DNA of 34,619 nucleotides from Pseudomonadota bacterium (GTDB taxonomy: Bacteria; Pseudomonadota; Alphaproteobacteria; Rhizobiales; Devosiaceae). The DNA is taken from positions 1 through 34,619 of the forward strand of contig JAEWCE010000234.1 of assembly GCA_023390785.1 (NCBI GenBank). Reading direction: 5' to 3'. The position numbers were made by a program, and so were the translations under genes. The notes below the pieces were generated by a model. It had not been told where the DNA came from. It ran no database searches and saw only the letters and a list, made by a program, of their open reading frames with translations. Within the stretch, counting starts at the first letter, position 1, and each line of letters opens with the position of its first letter. Of the stretch, positions 32,138 to 34,619 are shown in pieces.

Positions 32138-32698
32138 TTATGCGGCGGCTTCCTCAGCGTCGGACTCGGTGCGCGGGCCGCGGCGCGGGGCCTTCTGCAA
32201 CTGCTTTTCGATCAGCTGCACGGCCTCGGTCAGGGTCAGCTTGTTGACCGCACCGATCTCGCGGCTCATCCGGTCCATCGCCTGCTCGAACAGCTGGCGC
32301 TCGGAGTAGGACTGCTCCGGCTGGTCATCCGAGCGGTAGAGGTCGCGCACGACTTCCGAGATGGCGATCAGGTCGCCCGAATTGATCTTGGCCTCGTATT
32401 CCTGCGCGCGGCGCGACCACATGGTGCGTTTCACGCGGGCGCGGCCGGTCACCGTCTCCAGCGCCTTCTTGACCACCGGCTCCTCGGCGAGCTTGCGCAT
32501 GCCGACAGACTTGATCTTGGCGGTGGGGACGCGCAGCGTCAGTTTGTCCTGCTCGAACGAGATCACGAACAGCTCGAGCTTGAGGCCGGCCACTTCCTGC
32601 TCGTCGATCGAGGTGATCATGCCCACGCCGTGGGACGGATAGACGATATATTCTCCGGTCTTGAATCCGAGCCGCTGCACAGACTTCTTGGCTACCAT
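32138..32698 (-). CDS. carD: CarD-family transcription regulator
   Basis: Binds the RNA polymerase beta subunit and stabilises open complexes. The 186-residue protein has the N-terminal Tudor-like CarD/TRCF interaction domain (FKTGEYIVYPSHGVGMI at about 12-28) and a helical C-terminal domain with the RTMWSRRAQEYEAKINSGD segment. ATG 32698 follows AAAGGAG. An acidic/basic tail (APRRGPRTESDAEEAAA) ends the protein. A promoter with -10 TATGGT lies about 180 bases upstream. Confidence 0.95.
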   Translation of the reverse strand: MVAKKSVQRLGFKTGEYIVYPSHGVGMITSIDEQEVAGLKLELFVISFEQDKLTLRVPTAKIKSVGMRKLAEEPVVKKALETVTGRARVKRTMWSRRAQEYEAKINSGDLIAISEVVRDLYRSDDQPEQSYSERQLFEQAMDRMSREIGAVNKLTLTEAVQLIEKQLQKAPRRGPRTESDAEEAAA

Positions 32699-32877
32699 GA
32701 GATACTCCTTTGACGCCGCCCGGACCGGTTCTTTGCGGAAGACCGTCCTTGTTACTTTTTGCAGCAAGCCCTTACCGCCGTCCGGTCCCGCTAGACCGTC
32801 CGGTTGATCCGTTGTTTGACGAGGTCAAAAAAAGAGTGCCGCGAGGCACAGGGTTGGTTGCTGCATCGATAATTCGG

Positions 32878-32906
32878 ACCATAGCACAATTTTCCAGCAA
32901 AATCAA
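32878..32906 (-). promoter_or_regulatory. carD promoter
   Basis: Minus-strand TTGATT (32906-32901), 17-base spacer and TATGGT (32883-32878). The long (about 180-base) leader to the ATG contains a poly-A/T patch near 32826-32833. Confidence 0.6.
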
Positions 32907-32982
32907 AATTGCCGAATCACTGCGTTAATCGGGCCGCGGGCAGGGCGTCTGGTTGACGGAACTGCCTATCAGATGGGCAGGC

Positions 32983-33321
32983 CTAGTCGCCTTCGCCAGG
33001 GGCTTCCGAAAAGTACTTCTCGAACTTGCCCTCGACGCCGTCGAATTCCTTGGCGTCGGGCGGCGGCTCCTTCTTTTCGGTGATATTGGGCCAGGCGGAC
33101 GCGTATTTCGCGTTTACATCCAACCACTTGTCGAGGCCGGGCTCAGTATCCGGCTTGATCGCCTCGGCCGGGCATTCGGGCTCGCACACGCCGCAATCGA
33201 TACATTCGTCCGGATGGATGACGAGCATGTTCTCGCCCTCATAGAAGCAGTCGACGGGGCAAACCTCGACGCAGTCCATGTATTTGCACTTAATGCAGTT
33301 GTCCGTGACGATGTAGGTCAT
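32983..33321 (-). CDS. fdxA: 7Fe ferredoxin FdxA
   Basis: A 112-residue ferredoxin with the [3Fe-4S] ligands C9, C17 and C50 and the [4Fe-4S] ligands C21, C40, C43 and C46, arranged as C-x7-C-x3-CP and C-x2-C-x2-C-x3-CP. The C-terminal extension is typical of FdxA. It lies upstream of carD, a pairing seen throughout Rhizobiales. No strong ribosome binding site is visible. Confidence 0.95.
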   Translation of the reverse strand: MTYIVTDNCIKCKYMDCVEVCPVDCFYEGENMLVIHPDECIDCGVCEPECPAEAIKPDTEPGLDKWLDVNAKYASAWPNITEKKEPPPDAKEFDGVEGKFEKYFSEAPGEGD

Positions 33322-33457
33322 GTGCGGCAGGAAAGTCCTTGGGCGCCAGGCGGGAGAGGCCGGCGGTCGCAGCGGTGCTAACGCGTTTTAGAATGGCTCG
33401 CAAGTGAGCGAAAGGGCGCGGATTTCCGGCGATCAGGCGGCGCACGAAAGATCGTTT

Positions 33458-33781
33458 TCAGGCGAGGCCAAGCACGACCGCCAAACGCGTTCCGACGATA
33501 TCCATGGCGAGGGAGTCCAGTTCCCCGATCTTTTGGCGGAAGCGCCAAGCCGGAACGGTCATGATCTTCTCGATCATAATGAAGGACGTACGCTCAAGCC
33601 CGTTTTCGGGCGTCGGCTCAATCCGCAGCCGAAGGAAAGCGACAGGCTCCTCATGCGTGGTCAGCGGGCAAATGATCCTCGATTCCAGCGGACCTATCCA
33701 GTTGCTCTGAACGATCAGGACCGGCCGGGGCTTGCCGTAGTCGCCGGGCGGCACCCCGATATAGAGGTCGCCGCGGTTCAC
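33458..33781 (-). CDS. MazF/PemK-family toxin
   Basis: A 107-residue type II toxin of the PemK/MazF fold (sequence-specific mRNA interferases). It has the N-terminal strand MNRGDLYIGVPPGDYGKPRPVLIVQ-type motif (here RGDLYIG, then KPRPVLIVQ), CPLTTH and a C-terminal GELDSLAMDIV helix. The GTG start overlaps the antitoxin stop (GTGA), so it is translationally coupled. No other toxin module is nearby on this strand. Confidence 0.88.
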   Translation of the reverse strand: MNRGDLYIGVPPGDYGKPRPVLIVQSNWIGPLESRIICPLTTHEEPVAFLRLRIEPTPENGLERTSFIMIEKIMTVPAWRFRQKIGELDSLAMDIVGTRLAVVLGLA

Positions 33782-34044
33782 CTCTTGTCAGGGAGCCGGT
33801 ACTCCGGGATCGGACCGAGGTCGAGCCCGGCCTGCATGTCGTCACACCATGCCAGCACGGAGCGTTCTTCCTCAGCGCTGGCGATAATGTGTGCCTCGCG
33901 TTCCAGCCCGGCCAGAAATTCCGGATTTCTGGTGTCCGGCACCCAGATCGTCCTAGGCACCAGCCCGGCATCGCGCATGCGCTGCCGGTAGGCCGCAACG
34001 CGGCGGGCCGATGGGGATTGTGGACGCTTTGGTGCAGTGCTCAT
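33778..34044 (-). CDS. MazE-family antitoxin (DUF3018-like)
   Basis: An 88-residue antitoxin. The N-terminus (about 10-37) carries SARRVAAYRQRMRDAGLVPR, typical of the DUF3018 antitoxins paired with PemK-like toxins, followed by WVPDTRNPEFLAGLEREA and an acidic C-terminus with DDMQAGLDLGPIPE. It begins at ATG 34044, directly after a perfect palindrome; no Shine-Dalgarno sequence is visible in the 17 bases before it. Confidence 0.88.
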   Translation of the reverse strand: MSTAPKRPQSPSARRVAAYRQRMRDAGLVPRTIWVPDTRNPEFLAGLEREAHIIASAEEERSVLAWCDDMQAGLDLGPIPEYRLPDKR

Positions 34045-34060
34045 GCGTTACATGTAACGC
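34045..34060. promoter_or_regulatory. perfect 16-bp palindrome before the antitoxin
   Basis: GCGTTACATGTAACGC is a perfect palindrome directly abutting the antitoxin ATG and ending one base before the stop of the S4 gene. It is the likely autoregulatory operator of the toxin-antitoxin pair. Confidence 0.75.
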
Positions 34061-34061
34061 T

Positions 34062-34340
34062 TCAGCCGCCCGGTCTCAAGTCGGGCGACAGGTCCTCGTA
34101 CAGCGCCTGGGCTTCGGCCGGTGGGCCGCGGCGCGCGCCGGGGTCGCGGATCTTCCACACCAGCACCCGGGCGCCGATACTCATGGTCAGCACGTCGCCC
34201 GCGCCCACCTGGCAATCGGTGCGGGTTTCGCGGGCGGAATTCACCCGCACCGCCCCGGCCTCGATCAGCTTCTGTGCCAGCGTGCGCGATTTCACCGCGC
34301 GCGCAAAGAACAGCCATCTGTCGAGGCGCTGCTTGTCCAA
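34062..34340 (-). CDS. S4-domain RNA-binding protein
   Basis: A 92-residue S4-domain protein (RLDRWLFFARAVKSRTLAQKLIEAGAVRVN), similar to the heat-shock ribosome-binding protein Hsp15 (HslR). It starts at a TTG 34340, three bases after the stop of the helicase-like gene, so it depends on coupled translation. Typical neighbours in Rhizobiales are the helicase upstream and fdxA downstream; here the toxin-antitoxin pair is interposed. Confidence 0.88.
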   Translation of the reverse strand: MDKQRLDRWLFFARAVKSRTLAQKLIEAGAVRVNSARETRTDCQVGAGDVLTMSIGARVLVWKIRDPGARRGPPAEAQALYEDLSPDLRPGG

Positions 34341-34343
34341 GCG

Positions 34344-34619
34344 CTATTCGGGCTTGGGATTGCGCAGCGCCGCCAGCGCCGCCCAGGGCGAATCCGGATC
34401 GAGCGGCGTCTCGCGCTTGTCGCGCGGCCGGTGCTGCTTCCAGTCGTCGTTGCGGTCGCCGCCGCGCTTGCCGGCAAACTTCTTGCCGTCGAACGGCTTC
34501 TTGTCCTCGCCAAAGCGCTTGGGACGCTTGTCGAAATGCGGCCGGTTCGGCCCGCCCGCGGCATCGGCCCCGTCGGGGCGCGGCGCGGCGCCGTCGCGGT
34601 GGAAGCGCCGGGGCGGCCG
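34344..34619 (-). CDS. C-terminal tail of a helicase-like protein (partial)
   Basis: The last 91 codons of a leftward gene running off the window end. The tail is basic and low in complexity (repeats of KR, GKK, RGG, DKR) and ends in DPDSPWAALAALRNPKPE. Such tails, with a closing PDSPxAALAAL motif, occur at the ends of helicase-related proteins next to the S4 gene in Rhizobiales. The helicase domains themselves are outside the window. Confidence 0.7.
   Translation of the reverse strand, partial: RPPRRFHRDGAAPRPDGADAAGGPNRPHFDKRPKRFGEDKKPFDGKKFAGKRGGDRNDDWKQHRPRDKRETPLDPDSPWAALAALRNPKPE

Noticed and set aside
1..34619. CRISPR arrays, insertion sequences, prophage or integrase genes
   Set aside because: No regularly spaced repeats, transposase or integrase motifs, or phage structural genes were seen on either strand.

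Overview
The window reads as chromosomal DNA of a GC-rich alphaproteobacterium, most likely a member of the Hyphomicrobiales (Rhizobiales) close to Devosia. This is inferred from protein families and gene order (argH with lysA, ftsE-ftsX-plsC, HIG1 protein with PduO-type adenosyltransferase, helicase/S4/FdxA/CarD) and from an alphaproteobacterial-type LexA box (GTTC-N7-GTTC). There are no rRNA genes, phage, insertion sequences or CRISPR arrays. Coding density is high, with many stop/start overlaps (ATGA, TAATG, GTGA) and several GTG and TTG starts. No gene-free stretch exceeds 300 bases; the longest are about 284 (upstream of carD), 236 (MFS/MATE junction), 229 and 228 bases.

Layout. 1-3561: the start of a membrane-anchored protein reading leftward, then argH, a ChaC-like gamma-glutamylcyclotransferase and lysA (arginine and lysine biosynthesis). 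3634-6028: an AlkZ-type DNA glycosylase facing a translationally coupled pair, a zinc-ribbon membrane protein and a stand-alone response regulator. 6131-9099: ftsE, ftsX, plsC and a small conserved-looking protein of unknown function behind a LexA-type SOS box. 9166-12969: a second cyclotransferase-like gene, a DUF2125 protein, two tiny genes (one YjfB-like), a B12 adenosyltransferase, a HIG1 protein and a LysR regulator. The LysR gene is divergent from an NAD(P)-binding epimerase-like gene (13066-14037).

14056-20533: gluQ, an AlkA-type glycosylase coupled to a serine esterase, an HNH nuclease behind a near-palindrome, a ParDE toxin-antitoxin pair, dsbB, two tandem DUF72 paralogues, tRNA-Leu(CAA) and a small secreted protein. 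20663-25575 looks accessory and stress-related: a glycine-zipper general-stress protein, MFS and MATE exporters, and an HxlR regulator coupled to an AAC(3)-family acetyltransferase. 25804-28451: a D,D-carboxypeptidase, a TusA-like protein, a CAP-domain lipoprotein, a small secreted protein and tRNA-Arg(CCT). 28505-34619: a membrane acyltransferase, a secreted nuclease coupled to an M48 lipoprotein protease, then carD, fdxA, a MazF/MazE-like pair, an S4 RNA-binding protein and the tail of a helicase-like protein.

The most interesting signals are: (1) the SOS-box-controlled small protein at 8746-9099; (2) two copies of a roughly 160-bp imperfect inverted repeat (24204-24367 and 26891-27050), each filling the gap between two convergent genes; (3) a perfect 16-bp palindrome that is essentially the whole gap between the S4 gene and the MazE-like antitoxin, in a toxin-antitoxin pair wedged into an otherwise conserved cluster; and (4) an acetyltransferase whose expected N-terminus lies upstream of any ATG, GTG or TTG and seems to start at a CTG overlapping the HxlR stop codon (CTGA in place of ATGA).
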